Below are positions 37,334 to 48,960 of a stretch of 64,000 bases of DNA, piece by piece. The notes below the pieces were generated by a model, which ran no database searches, was not told where the DNA came from, and saw only the letters and a list, made by a program, of their open reading frames with translations. The stretch comes from Steinernema hermaphroditum. Taxonomy: Eukaryota > Nematoda > Chromadorea > Rhabditida > Steinernematidae. How positions within the stretch are numbered: position 1 is the stretch's first letter; each line of letters opens with the position of its first letter. The stretch covers positions 12,400,001 through 12,464,000 of the forward strand of contig CM059621.1 of NCBI GenBank assembly GCA_030435675.1, written 5' to 3'. Made by a program: the position numbers and the translations under genes.

Positions 37334-40300
37334 TTGGAGCAGGAGGGTCAGATGCAGAGCTTTTGGTATGAGCAAGGGCCCTGCTGTCTCGAATTGAAAG
37401 TTTTGCAGGAAACTAAGATAGTCCACAGTAATCCCAACGGGAGTAGGCGCGTTCGATCAGGCTCGTGCAGTTCTACAAGATTCAATCATAAAAATGCTAT
37501 GGTACTTTGGAGCAGGAGGGTCAGATGCAGAGCTTTTGGTATGAGCAAGGGCCCTGCTGTCTCGAATTGAAAGTTTTGCAGGAAACTAAGATAGTCCACA
37601 GTAATCCCAACGGGAATAGGCGCGTTTGATCAGGCTCGTGCAGTTCTACAAGATTCAATCATAAAAATGCTATGGTACTTTGGAGCAGGAGGGTCAGATG
37701 CAGAGCTTTTGGTATGAGCAAGGGCCCTGCTGTCTCGAATTGAAAGTTTTGCAGGAAACTAAGATAGTCCACAGTAATCCCAACGGGAATAGGCGCGTTT
37801 GATCAGGCTCGTGCAGTTCTACAAGATTCAATCATAAAAATGCTATGGTACTTTGGAGCAGGAGGGTCAGATGCAGAGCTTTTGGTATGAGCAAGGGCCC
37901 TGCTGTCTCGAATTGAAAGTTTTGCAGGAAACTAAGATAGTCCACAGTAATCCCAACGGGAATAGGCGCGTTCGATCAGGCTCGTGCAGTAGAACAAGAT
38001 TCAATCATAAAAATGCTATGGTACTTTGGAGCAGGAGGGTCAGATGCAGAGCTTTTGGTATGAGCAAGGGCCCTGCTGTCTCGAATTGAAAGTTTTGCAG
38101 GAAACTAAGATAGTCCACAGTAATCCCAACGGGAATAGGCGCGTTTGATCAGGCTCGTGCAGTTCTACAAGATTCAATCATAAAAATGCTATGGTACTTT
38201 GGAGCAGGAGGGTCAGATGCAGAGCTTTTGGTATGAGCAAGGGCCCTGCTGTCTCGAATTGAAAGTTTTGCAGGAAACTAAGATAGTCCACAGTAATCCC
38301 AACGGGAATAGGCGCGTTTGATCAGGCTCGTGCAGTTCTACAAGATCCAATCATAAAAATGCTATGGTACTTTGGAGCAGGAGGGTCAGATGCAGAGCTT
38401 TTGGTATGAGCGGGGCCCTGCTGTCTCGAATTGAAAGTTTTGCAGGAAACTAAGATAGTCCACAGTAATCCCAACGGGAATAGGCGCGTTTGATCAGGCT
38501 CGTGCAGTTCTACAAGATCCAATCATAAAAATGCTATGGTACTTTGGAGCAGGAGGGTCAGATGCAGAGCTTTTGGTATGAGCAAGGGCCCTGCTGTCTC
38601 GAATTGAAAGTTTTGCAGGAAACTAAGATAGTCCACAGTAATCCCAACGGGAATAGGCGCGTTCGATCAGGCTCGTGCAGTTCTACAAGATCCAATCATA
38701 AAAATGATATGGTACTTTGGAGCAGGAGGGTCAGATGCAGAGCTTTTGGTATGAGCAAGGGCCCTGCTGTCTCGAATTGAAAGTTTTGCAGGAAACTAAG
38801 ATAGTCCACAGTAATCCCAACGGGAGTAGGCGCGTTCGATCAGGCTCGTGCAGTTGTACAAGATTCAATCATAAAAATGCTATGGTACTTTGGAGCAGGA
38901 GGGTCAGATGCAGAGCTTTTGGTATGAGCAAGGGCCCTGCTGTCTCGAATTGAAAGTTTTGCAGGAAACTAAGATAGTCCACAGTAATCCCAACGGGAAT
39001 AGGCGCGTTCGATCAGGCTCGTGCAGTTCTACAAGATCCAATCATAAAAATGCTATGGTACTTTGGAGCAGGAGGGTCAGATGCAGAGCTTTTGGTATGA
39101 GCGGGGGCCCTGCTGTCTCGAATTGAAAGTTTTGCAGGAAACTAAGATAGTCCACAGTAATTCCAACGGGAGTAGGCGCGTTCGATCAGGCTCGTGCAGT
39201 TGAACAAGATCCAATCATAAAAATGCTATGGTACTTTGGAGCAGGAGGGTCAGATGCAGAGCTTTTGGTATGAGCAAGGGGCCCTGCTGTCTCGAATTGA
39301 AAGTTTTGCAGGAAACTAAGATAGTCCACAGTAATCCCAACGGGAGTAGGCGCGTTTCGATCAGGCTCGTGCAGTTCTACAAGATCCAATCATAAAAATG
39401 CTATGGTACTTTGGAGCAGGAGGGTCAGATGCAGAGCTTTTGGTATGAGCAAGGGCCCTGCTGTCTCGAATTGAAAGTTTTGCAGGAAACTAAGATAGTC
39501 CACAGTAATCCCAACGGGAGTAGGCGCGTTCGATCAGGCTCGTGCAGTTGTACAAGATTCAATCATAAAAATGCTATGGTACTTTGGAGCAGGAGGGTCA
39601 GATGCAGAGCTTTTGGTATGAGCAAGGGCCCTGCTGTCTCGAATTGAAAGTTTTGCAGGAAACTAAGATAGTCCACAGTAATCCCAACGGGAATAGGCGC
39701 GTTCGATCAGGCTCGTGCAGTTCTACAAGATCCAATCATAAAAATGCTATGGTACTTTGGAGCAGGAGGGTCAGATGCAGAGCTTTTGGTATGAGCAAGG
39801 GCCCTGCTGTCTCGAATTGAAAGTTTTGCAGGAAACTAAGATAGTCCACAGTAATCCCAACGGGAGTAGGCGCGTTCGATCAGGCTCGTGCAGTTGTACA
39901 AGATTCAATCATAAAAATGCTATGGTACTTTGGAGCAGGAGGGTCAGATGCAGAGCTTTTGGTATGAGCAAGGGCCCTGCTGTCTCGAATTGAAAGTTTT
40001 GCAGGAAACTAAGATAGTCCACAGTAATCCCAACGGGAGTAGGCGCGTTCGATCAGGCTCGTGCAGTTCTACAAGATCCAATCATAAAAATGCTATGGTA
40101 CTTTGGAGCAGGAGGGTCAGATGCAGAGCTTTTGGTATGAGCAAGGGCCCTGCTGTCTCGAATTGAAAGTTTTGCAGGAAACTAAGATAGTCCACAGTAA
40201 TCCCAACGGGAATAGGCGCGTTCGATCAGGCTCGTGCAGTTCTACAAGATCCAATCATAAAAATGCTATGGTACTTTGGAGCAGGAGGGTCAGATGCAGA

Positions 40301-43300
40301 GCTTTTGGTATGAGCAAGGGCCCTGCTGTCTCGAATTGAAAGTTTTGCAGGAAACTAAGATAGTCCACAGTAATCCCAACGGGAGTAGGCGCGTTCGATC
40401 AGGCTCGTGCAGTTCTACAAGATTCAATCATAAAAATGCTATGGTACTTTGGAGCAGGAGGGTCAGATGCAGAGCTTTTGGTATGAGCAAGGGCCCTGCT
40501 GTCTCGAATTGAAAGTTTTGCAGGAAACTAAGATAGTCCACAGTAATCCCAACGGGAATAGGCGCGTTCGATCAGGCTCGTGCAGTTCTACAAGATTCAA
40601 TCATAAAAATGCTATGGTACTTTGGAGCAGGAGGGTCAGATGCAGAGCTTTTGGTATGAGCAAGGGCCCTGCTGTCTCGAATTGAAAGTTTTGCAGGAAA
40701 CTAAGATAGTCCACAGTAATCCCAACGGGAGTAGGCGCGTTCGATCAGGCTCGTGCAGTTCTACAAGATCCAATCATAAAAATGCTATGGTACTTTGGAG
40801 CAGGAGGGTCAGATGCAGAGCTTTTGGTATGAGCAAGGGCCCTGCTGTCTCGAATTGAAAGTTTTGCAGGAAACTAAGATAGTCCACAGTAATCCCAACG
40901 GGAGTAGGCGCGTTCGATCAGGCTCGTGCAGTTCTACAAGATTCAATCATAAAAATGCTATGGTACTTTGGAGCAGGAGGGTCAGATGCAGAGCTTTTGG
41001 TATGAGCAAGGGCCCTGCTGTCTCGAATTGAAAGTTTTGCAGGAAACTAAGATAGTCCACAGTAATCCCAACGGGAGTAGGCGCGTTCGATCAGGCTCGT
41101 GCAGTTCTACAAGATCCAATCATAAAAATGCTATGGTACTTTGGAGCAGGAGGGTCAGATGCAGAGCTTTTGGTATGAGCGGGGGCCCTGCTGTCTCGAA
41201 TTGAAAGTTTTGCAGGAAACTAAGATAGTCCACAGTAATCCCAACGGGAGTAGGCGCGTTCGATCAGGCTCGTGCAGTAGAACAAGATTCAATCATAAAA
41301 ATGCTATGGTACTTTGGAGCAGGAGGGTCAGATGCAGAGCTTTTGGTATGAGCAAGGGCCCTGCTGTCTCGAATTGAAAGTTTTGCAGGAAACTAAGATA
41401 GTCCACAGTAATCCCAACGGGAGTAGGCGCGTTCGATCAGGCTCGTGCAGTTCTACAAGATCCAATCATAAAAATGCTATGGTACTTTGGAGCAGGAGGG
41501 TCAGATGCAGAGCTTTTGGTATGAGCAAGGGCCCTGCTGTCTCGAATTGAAAGTTTTGCAGGAAACTAAGATAGTCCACAGTAATCCCAACGGGAGTAGG
41601 CGCGTTCGATCAGGCTCGTGCAGTTCTACAAGATCCAATCATAAAAATGCTATGGTACTTTGGAGCAGGAGGGTCAGATGCAGAGCTTTTGGTATGAGCA
41701 AGGGCCCTGCTGTCTCGAATTGAAAGTTTTGCAGGAAACTAAGATAGTCCACAGTAATCCCAACGGGAATAGGCGCGTTCGATCAGGCTCGTGCAGTTCT
41801 ACAAGATCCAATCATAAAAATGCTATGGTACTTTGGAGCAGGAGGGTCAGATGCAGAGCTTTTGGTATGAGCAAGGGCCCTGCTGTCTCGAATTGAAAGT
41901 TTTGCAGGAAACTAAGATAGTCCACAGTAATCCCAACGGGAATAGGCGCGTTCGATCAGGCTCGTGCAGTTCTACAAGATCCAATCATAAAAATGCTATG
42001 GTACTTTGGAGCAGGAGGGTCAGATGCAGAGCTTTTGGTATGAGCAAGGCCACTGCTGTCTCGAATTGAAAGTTTTGCAGGAAACTAAGATAGTCCACAG
42101 TAAATCCCAACGGGAGTAGGCGCGTTCGATCAGGCTCGTGCAGTTCTACAAGATCCAATCATAAAAATGCTATGGTACTTTGGAGCAGGAGGGTCAGATG
42201 CAGAGCTTTTGGTATGAGCAAGGGCCCTGCTGTCTCGAATTGAAAGTTTTGCAGGAAACTAAGATAGTCCACAGTAATCCCAACGGGAATAGGCGCGTTC
42301 GATCAGGCTCGTGCAGTTCTACAAGATCCAATCATAAAAATGCTATGGTACTTTGGAGCAGGAGGGTCAGATGCAGAGCTTTTGGTATGAGCAAGGGCCC
42401 TGCTGTCTCGAATTGAAAGTTTTGCAGGAAACTAAGATAGTCCACAGTAATCCCAACGGGAGTAGGCGCGTTCGATCAGGCTCGTGCAGTTCTACAAGAT
42501 CCAATCATAAAAATGCTATGGTACTTTGGAGCAGGAGGGTCAGATGCAGAGCTTTTGGTATGAGCAAGGGCCCTGCTGTCTCGAATTGAAAGTTTTGCAG
42601 GAAACTAAGATAGTCCACAGTAATCCCAACGGGAATAGGCGCGTTCGATCAGGCTCGTGCAGTAGAACAAGATTCAATCATAAAAATGCTATGGTACTTT
42701 GGAGCAGGAGGGTCAGATGCAGAGCTTTTGGTATGAGCAAGGGCCCTGCTGTCTCGAATTGAAAGTTTTGCAGGAAACTAAGATAGTCCACAGTAATCCC
42801 AACGGGAGTAGGCGCGTTCGATCAGGCTCGTGCAGTTCTACAAGATCCAATCATAAAAATGCTATGGTACTTTGGAGCAGGAGGGTCAGATGCAGAGCTT
42901 TTGGTATGAGCAAGGGCCCTGCTGTCTCGAATTGAAAGTTTTGCAGGAAACTAAGATAGTCCACAGTAATCCCAACGGGAATAGGCGCGTTCGATCAGGC
43001 TCGTGCAGTTGTACAAGATCCAATCATAAAAATGCTATGGTACTTTGGAGCAGGAGGGTCAGATGCAGAGCTTTTGGTATGAGCAAGGGCCCTGCTGTCT
43101 CGAATTGAAAGTTTTGCAGGAAACTAAGATAGTCCACAGTAATCCCAACGGGAGTAGGCGCGTTCGATCAGGCTCGTGCAGTTCTACAAGATCCAATCAT
43201 AAAAATGCTATGGTACTTTGGAGCAGGAGGGTCAGATGCAGAGCTTTTGGTATGAGCAGGGGCCCTGCTGTCTCGAATTGAAAGTTTTGCAGGAAACTAA

Positions 43301-43336
43301 GATAGTCCACAGTAATCCCAACGGGAGTAGGCGCGT
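37334..43336 (+). repeat. Gap-proximal end of the forward array
   Basis: Almost all monomers carry GCTATGG, GGGAATAG and GGGAGTAG are intermixed, and the first phase changes of the forward array occur. GAGCGGGGCCC near 38411 has one G fewer than its class. GAGCAAGGGGCCC near 39280 and GTTTCGATC near 39357 have one base extra each. GTAAATCCCAACG near 42103 has one extra A. Near 42048 a monomer reads AAGGCCACTG. The sequence stops at 43336 in the middle of a unit, just after GGCGCGT. Confidence 0.85.
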
Positions 43337-43836
43337 NNNNNNNNNNNNNNNNNNNNNNNNNNNNNNNNNNNNNNNNNNNNNNNNNNNNNNNNNNNNNNNN
43401 NNNNNNNNNNNNNNNNNNNNNNNNNNNNNNNNNNNNNNNNNNNNNNNNNNNNNNNNNNNNNNNNNNNNNNNNNNNNNNNNNNNNNNNNNNNNNNNNNNNN
43501 NNNNNNNNNNNNNNNNNNNNNNNNNNNNNNNNNNNNNNNNNNNNNNNNNNNNNNNNNNNNNNNNNNNNNNNNNNNNNNNNNNNNNNNNNNNNNNNNNNNN
43601 NNNNNNNNNNNNNNNNNNNNNNNNNNNNNNNNNNNNNNNNNNNNNNNNNNNNNNNNNNNNNNNNNNNNNNNNNNNNNNNNNNNNNNNNNNNNNNNNNNNN
43701 NNNNNNNNNNNNNNNNNNNNNNNNNNNNNNNNNNNNNNNNNNNNNNNNNNNNNNNNNNNNNNNNNNNNNNNNNNNNNNNNNNNNNNNNNNNNNNNNNNNN
43801 NNNNNNNNNNNNNNNNNNNNNNNNNNNNNNNNNNNN
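43337..43836. other. Assembly gap, exactly 500 N
   Basis: The run of N is exactly 500 bases, which suggests a fixed-size scaffolding placeholder and not a measured distance. Satellite flanks it on both sides, and the orientation of the repeat reverses across it. The true length, content and even the adjacency of the two sides are unknown. Confidence 0.98.
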
Positions 43837-46800
43837 CAAACGCGCCTATTCCCGTTGGGATTTACTGTGGACTATCTTAGTTTCCTCGCAAAACTTTCAA
43901 TTCGAGACAGTTGAGGCCTTGTTCATACCAAAAGCTCTGCAGCTGACCCTCCTGCTCCAAAGTACCATAGCATTTTTATGATTGGATCTTGTAGAACTGC
44001 ACGAGCCTGATCAAACGCGCCTATTCCCGTTGGGATTTACTGTGGACTATCTTAGTTTCCTGCAAAACTTTCAATTCGAGACAGTTGAGGCCTTGTTCAT
44101 ACCAAAAGCTCTGCAGCTGACCCTCCTGCTCCAAAGTACCATAGCATTTTATGATTGGATCTTGTAGAACTGCACGAGCCTGATCAAACGCGCCTACTCC
44201 CGTTGGGATTACTGTGGACTATCTTAGTTTCGCGCAAAACTTTCAATTCGAGACAGCAGGGCCCCCGCTCATACCAAAAGCTCTGCATCTGACCCTCCTG
44301 CTCCAAAGTACCATAGCATTTTTATGATTGGATGTTGTAGAACTGCACGAGCCTGATCGAACGCGCCTACTCCCAAGTTGGGATTACTGTGGACTATCTT
44401 AGTTTTCTGCAAAACTTTCAATTCGAGACAGCAGGGCCCTTGCTCATACCAAAAGCTCTGCATCTGACCCTCCTGCTCCAAAGTACCATAGCATTTTTAT
44501 GATTGAATCTTGTAGAACTGCACGAGCCTGATCAAACGCGCCTACTCCCGCTGGGTTTACTGTGGACTATCTTAGTTTCCTGCAAAACTTTCAATTCGAG
44601 ACAATTGTTGGGGCCTTGTTCATACCAAAAGCCTCTGCAGCTGACCCTCCTGCTCCAAAGTACCATAGCATTTTTATACATTGGATCTTGTAGAACTGCA
44701 CGAGCCTGATCAAACGCGCCTATTCCCGTTGGGATTTACTGTGGACTATCTTAGTTTCCTGCAAAACTTTCAATTCGAGACAGTTGAGGCCTTGTTCATA
44801 CCAAAAGCTCTGCATCTGACCCTCCTGCTCCAAAGTACCATAGCATTTTTATGATTGGATCTTGTAGAACTGCACGAGCCTGATCGAACGCGCCTACTCC
44901 CGCTGGGATTACTGTGGACTATCTTAGTTTCCTGCAAAACTTTCAATTCGAGACAGCTGAGGGCCCGCTCATACCAAAAGCTCTGCAGCTGACCCTCCTG
45001 CTCCAAAGTACCATAGCATTTTTATGATTGGATCTTGTAGAACTGCACGAGCCTGATCGAACGCGCCTACTCCCGCTGGGTTTACTGTGGACTATCTTAG
45101 TTTCCTGCAAAACTTTCAATTCGAGACAGCTGTGGCCCCGCTCATACCAAAAGCTCTGCATCTGACCCTCCTGCTCCAAAGTACCATAGCATTTTTATGA
45201 TTGGATCTTGTAGAACTGCACGAGCCTGATCGAACGCGCCTACTCCCGCTGGGATTACTGTGGACTATCTTAGTTTCCTGCAAAACTTTCAATTCGAGAC
45301 AATGCAGGGCGCCCGCTCATACCAAAAGCTCTGCATCTGACCCTCCTGCTCCAAAGTACCATAGCATTTTTATGATTGGACCTTGTTCTCACTGCACGAG
45401 CCTGATCGAACGCGCCTACTCCCGCTGGATTTACTGTGGACTATCTTAGTTTCCTGCAAAACTTTCAATTCGAGACAGCAGGGCCCCCGCTCATACCAAA
45501 AGCTCTGCATCTGACCCTCCTGCTCCAAAGTACCATAGCATTTTTATGATTGGATCTTGTAGAACTGCACGAGCCTGATCAAACGCGCCTATTCCCGTTG
45601 GGATTACTGTGGACTATCTTAGTTTCCTGCAAAACTTTCAATTCGAGACAGTTGAGGCCTTGTTCATACCAAAAGCTCTGCAGCTGACCCTCCTGCTCCA
45701 AAGTACCATAGCATTTTTATGATTGGATCTTGTTCTACTGCACGAGCCTGATCGAACGCGCCTACTCCCGCTGGATTTACTGTGGACTATCTTAGTTTCC
45801 TGCAAAACTTTCAATTCGAGACAGCAGGGGCCCCGCTCATACCAAAAGCTCTGCATCTGACCCTCCTGCTCCAAAGTACCATAGCATTTTTATGATTGGA
45901 TCTTGTAGAACTGCACGAGCCTGATCGAACGCGCCTACTCCCGCTGGGTTTACTGTGGACTATCTTAGTTTCCTGCAAAACTTTCAATTCGAGACAGCAG
46001 GGCCCCCCTGCGCCTACCAAAAGCTCTGCATCTGACCCTCCTGCTCCAAAGTACCATAGCATTTTTATGATTGAATCTTGTAGAACTGCACGAGCCTGAT
46101 CAAACGCGCCTACTCCCGTTGGGATTACTGTGGACTATCTTAGTTCTCTGCAAAACTTTCAATTCGAGACAGCTGAGGGCCCGCTCATACCAAAAAGCTC
46201 TGCAGCTGACCCTCCTGCTCCAAAGTACCATAGCATTTTTATGATTGGATCTTGTAGAACTGCACGAGCCTGACTAAACGCGCCTACTCCCGCTGGATTT
46301 ACTGTGGACTATCTTAGTTTCCTGCAAAACTTTCAATTCGAGACAGCTGTGGCCCCGCTCATACCAAAAGCTCTGCAGCTGACCCTCCTGCTCCAAAGTA
46401 CCATAGCATTTTTATGATTGGATCTTGTAGAACTGCACGAGCCTGATCGAACGCGCCTACTCCCGCTGGGTTTACTGTGGACTATCTTAGTTTCCCTGCA
46501 AAACTTTCAATCCGAGACAATGCAGGGCCCCCTTGCTCATACCAAAAGCTCTGCATCTGACCCTCCTGCTCCAAAGTACCATAGCATTTTTATGATTGGA
46601 TCTTGTAGGAACTGCACGAGCCTGATCAAACGCGCCTATTCCCGTTGGGATTTACTGCGGACTATCTTAGTTTCCTGCAAAACTTTCAATTCGAGACAGT
46701 TGAGGCCTTGTTCATACCAAAAGCTCTGCAGCTGACCCTCCTGCTCCAAAGTACCATAGCATTTTTATGATTGGATCTTGTAGAACCGCACGAGCCTGAT

Positions 46801-48960
46801 CAAACGCGCCCACTCCCGTTGGGATTTACTGTGGACTATCTTAGTTTCCTGCAAAACTTTCAATTCGAGACAGCAGTGGCCCTCGCTCATACCAAAAGCT
46901 CTGCATCTGACCCTCCTGCTCCAAAGTACCATAGCATTTTTATGATTGGATCTTGTTCTACTGCACGAGCCTGATCGAACGCGCCTACTCCCGCTGGATT
47001 TACTGTGGACTATCTTAGTTTTCCTGCAAAACTTTCAATTCGAGACAGCAGGGCCCCCCGCTCATACCAAAAAGCTCTGCATCTGACCCTCCTGCTCCAA
47101 AAGTACCATAGCATTTTTATGATTGGATCTTGTAGAACTGCACGAGCCTGATCAAACGCGCCCACTCCCGCTGGGATTTACTGTGGACTATCTTAGTTTC
47201 CTGCAAAACTTTCAATTCGAGACAGCTGAGCCCTTGCTCATACCAAAAGCTCTGCATCTGACCCTCCTGCTCCAAAGTACCATAGCATTTTTATGATTGG
47301 ATCTTGTAGAACTGCACGAGCCTGATCAAACGCGCCTACTCCCGTTGGGATTACTGTGGACTATCTTAGTTTCCTGCAAAACTTTCAATTCGAGACAATT
47401 GAGGCCTTGTTCATACCAAAAGCTCTGCAGCTGACCCTCCTGCTCCAAAGTACCATAGCATTTTTATGATTGTATCTTGTAGAACTGCACGAGCCTGATC
47501 GAACGCGCCTACTCCCGTTGGGATTGCTGTGGACTATCTTAGTTTCCTGCAAAACTTTCAATTCGAGACAGTTGAGGCCTTGTTCATACCAAAAGCTCTG
47601 CAGCTGACCCTCCTGCTCCAAAGTACCATAGCATTTTTATGATTGGATCTTGTAGAACTGCACGAGCCTGATCGAACGCGCCTACTCCCGCTGGATTTAC
47701 TGTGGACTATCTTAGTTTCCTGCAAAACTTTCAATTCGAGACAATGCAGGGCGCCCTTGCTCATACCAAAAGCTCTGCATCTGACCCTCCTGCTCCAAAG
47801 TACCCCATAGCATTTTTATGATTGGATCCCTTGTCTGAACTGCACGAGCCTGATCGAACGCGCCTACTCCCGCTGGGATTACTGTGGACTATCTTAGTTT
47901 CCTGCAAAACTTTCAATTCGAGACAGCAGAGGCCTTGTTCATACCAAAAGCTCTGCATCTGACCCTCCTGCTCCAAAGTACCATAGCATTTTTATGATTG
48001 GATCTTGTTCTACTGCACGAGCCTGATCGAACGCGCCTACTCCCGTTGGGATTACTGTGGACTATCTTAGTTTCCTGCAAAACTTTCAATTCGAGACAGC
48101 AAGGGGCCTTGTTCATACCAAAAGCTCTGCATCTGACCCTCCTGCTCCAAAGTACCATAGCATTTTTATGATTGGATCTTGTTCTACTGCACGAGCCTGA
48201 TCGAACGCGCCTACTCCCGCTGGATTTACTGTGGACTATTTTAGTTTCCTGCAAAACTTTCAATTCGAGACAGCAGGGCCCCCGCCCATACCAAAAGCTC
48301 TGCATCTGACCCTCCTGCTCCAAAGTACCATAGCATTTTTATGATTGGATGTTGTAGAACTGCACGAGCCTGATCGAACGCGCCTACTCCCGCTGGGATT
48401 TACTGTGGACTATCTTAGTTTCCTGCAAAACTTTCAATTCGAGACAGCAGGGCCCCCGCTCATACCAAAAGCTCTGCATCTGACCCTCCTGCTCCAAAGT
48501 ACCATAGCATTTTTATGATTGTATCTTGTAGAACTGCACGAGCCTGATCAAACGCGCCTACTCCCGTTGGGATTAGTGGTGTGGACTATCTTAGTTTCCT
48601 GCAAAACTTTCAATTCGAGACAGTTGAGGCCTTGTTCATACCAAAAGCTCTGCAGCTGACCCTCCTGCTCCAAAGTACCATAGCATTTTTATGATTGGAT
48701 GTTGTAGAACTGCACGAGCCTGATCGAACGCGCCTACTCCCGCTGGGATTACTGTGGACTATCTTAGTTTCCTGCAAAACTTTCAATTCGAGACAGCAGG
48801 GGCCTTGTTCATACCAAAAAGCTCTGCATCTGACCCTCCTGCTCCAAAGTACCATAGCATTTTTATGATTGGATCTTGTAGAACTGCACGAGCCTGATCA
48901 AACGCGCCTATTCCCGTTGGGATTACTGTGGACTATCTTAGTTTCCTGCAAAACTTTCAA
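43837..48960 (-). repeat. Diverged, insertion-rich gap-proximal part of the inverted array
   Basis: From the unit ending at 44481 to that ending at 49193 there are 27 units with about 41 bp of net insertion. Examples: TTTCCTCGCAAAAC near 43883, CTCCCAAGTTGGG near 44371, ACAATTGTTGGGGCC near 44602, GGCCCCCCTGCGCCTACC near 46001, GTACCCCATAG near 47801, GGATCCCTTGTCTGAAC near 47825 and GATTAGTGGTGTGG near 48571. Two variant classes are concentrated here: GAGGCCTTGTTCATACC (the AACAAGGCCTC class) and CTGCAGCTGACC, often in the same monomer. Many changes are in homopolymers and could be consensus errors near a contig end; the recurrent substitution classes are not easily explained that way. Confidence 0.85.

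Larger units (their letters stand above)
1..43336 (+). repeat. 173-bp satellite, forward head-to-tail array (about 250 monomers)
   Basis: The same 173-bp unit repeats without interruption up to the assembly gap. A typical unit is 20034-20206 (about 46% GC). Equivalent positions recur at exact multiples of 173: from 139 to 37853 is 37714 bp, or 218 x 173, with no net insertion or deletion. The first length changes come late: -1 near 38411, +2 across about 39280-39358, +1 near 42103. Monomers differ at a limited set of sites. These are TTCGATC or TTTGATC, CAGTTCTAC or CAGTAGAAC (also TTGTAC, TTGAAC), AGATCC or AGATTC, GATATGG or GCTATGG, GCAGAGCTTTT or GCGGAGCTCTT, GGGAATAG or GGGAGTAG, and AGCAAGGGCCC, AGCGGGGGCCC or AACAAGGCCTC. 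There are no spacers, so it is not CRISPR, and no long in-frame reading across units, so it is not a coding repeat. Unit size and homogeneity resemble eukaryotic centromeric or pericentromeric satellites; that placement is inference. I do not recognise the family. Confidence 0.98.

Noticed and set aside
139..43281. Hundreds of similar 78-codon open frames on the + strand, one per monomer
   Set aside because: All begin at the same TTG, overlap the next frame by 64 bp and stop because 173 is not a multiple of three. Monomers with TTTGATC lose the frame to a TGA without any sign of selection. The frame has no recognisable domain and varies like non-coding sequence.
43218..43880. Open frame of 220 codons across the gap
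   Set aside because: Most of it is translated N; it has no evidential value.
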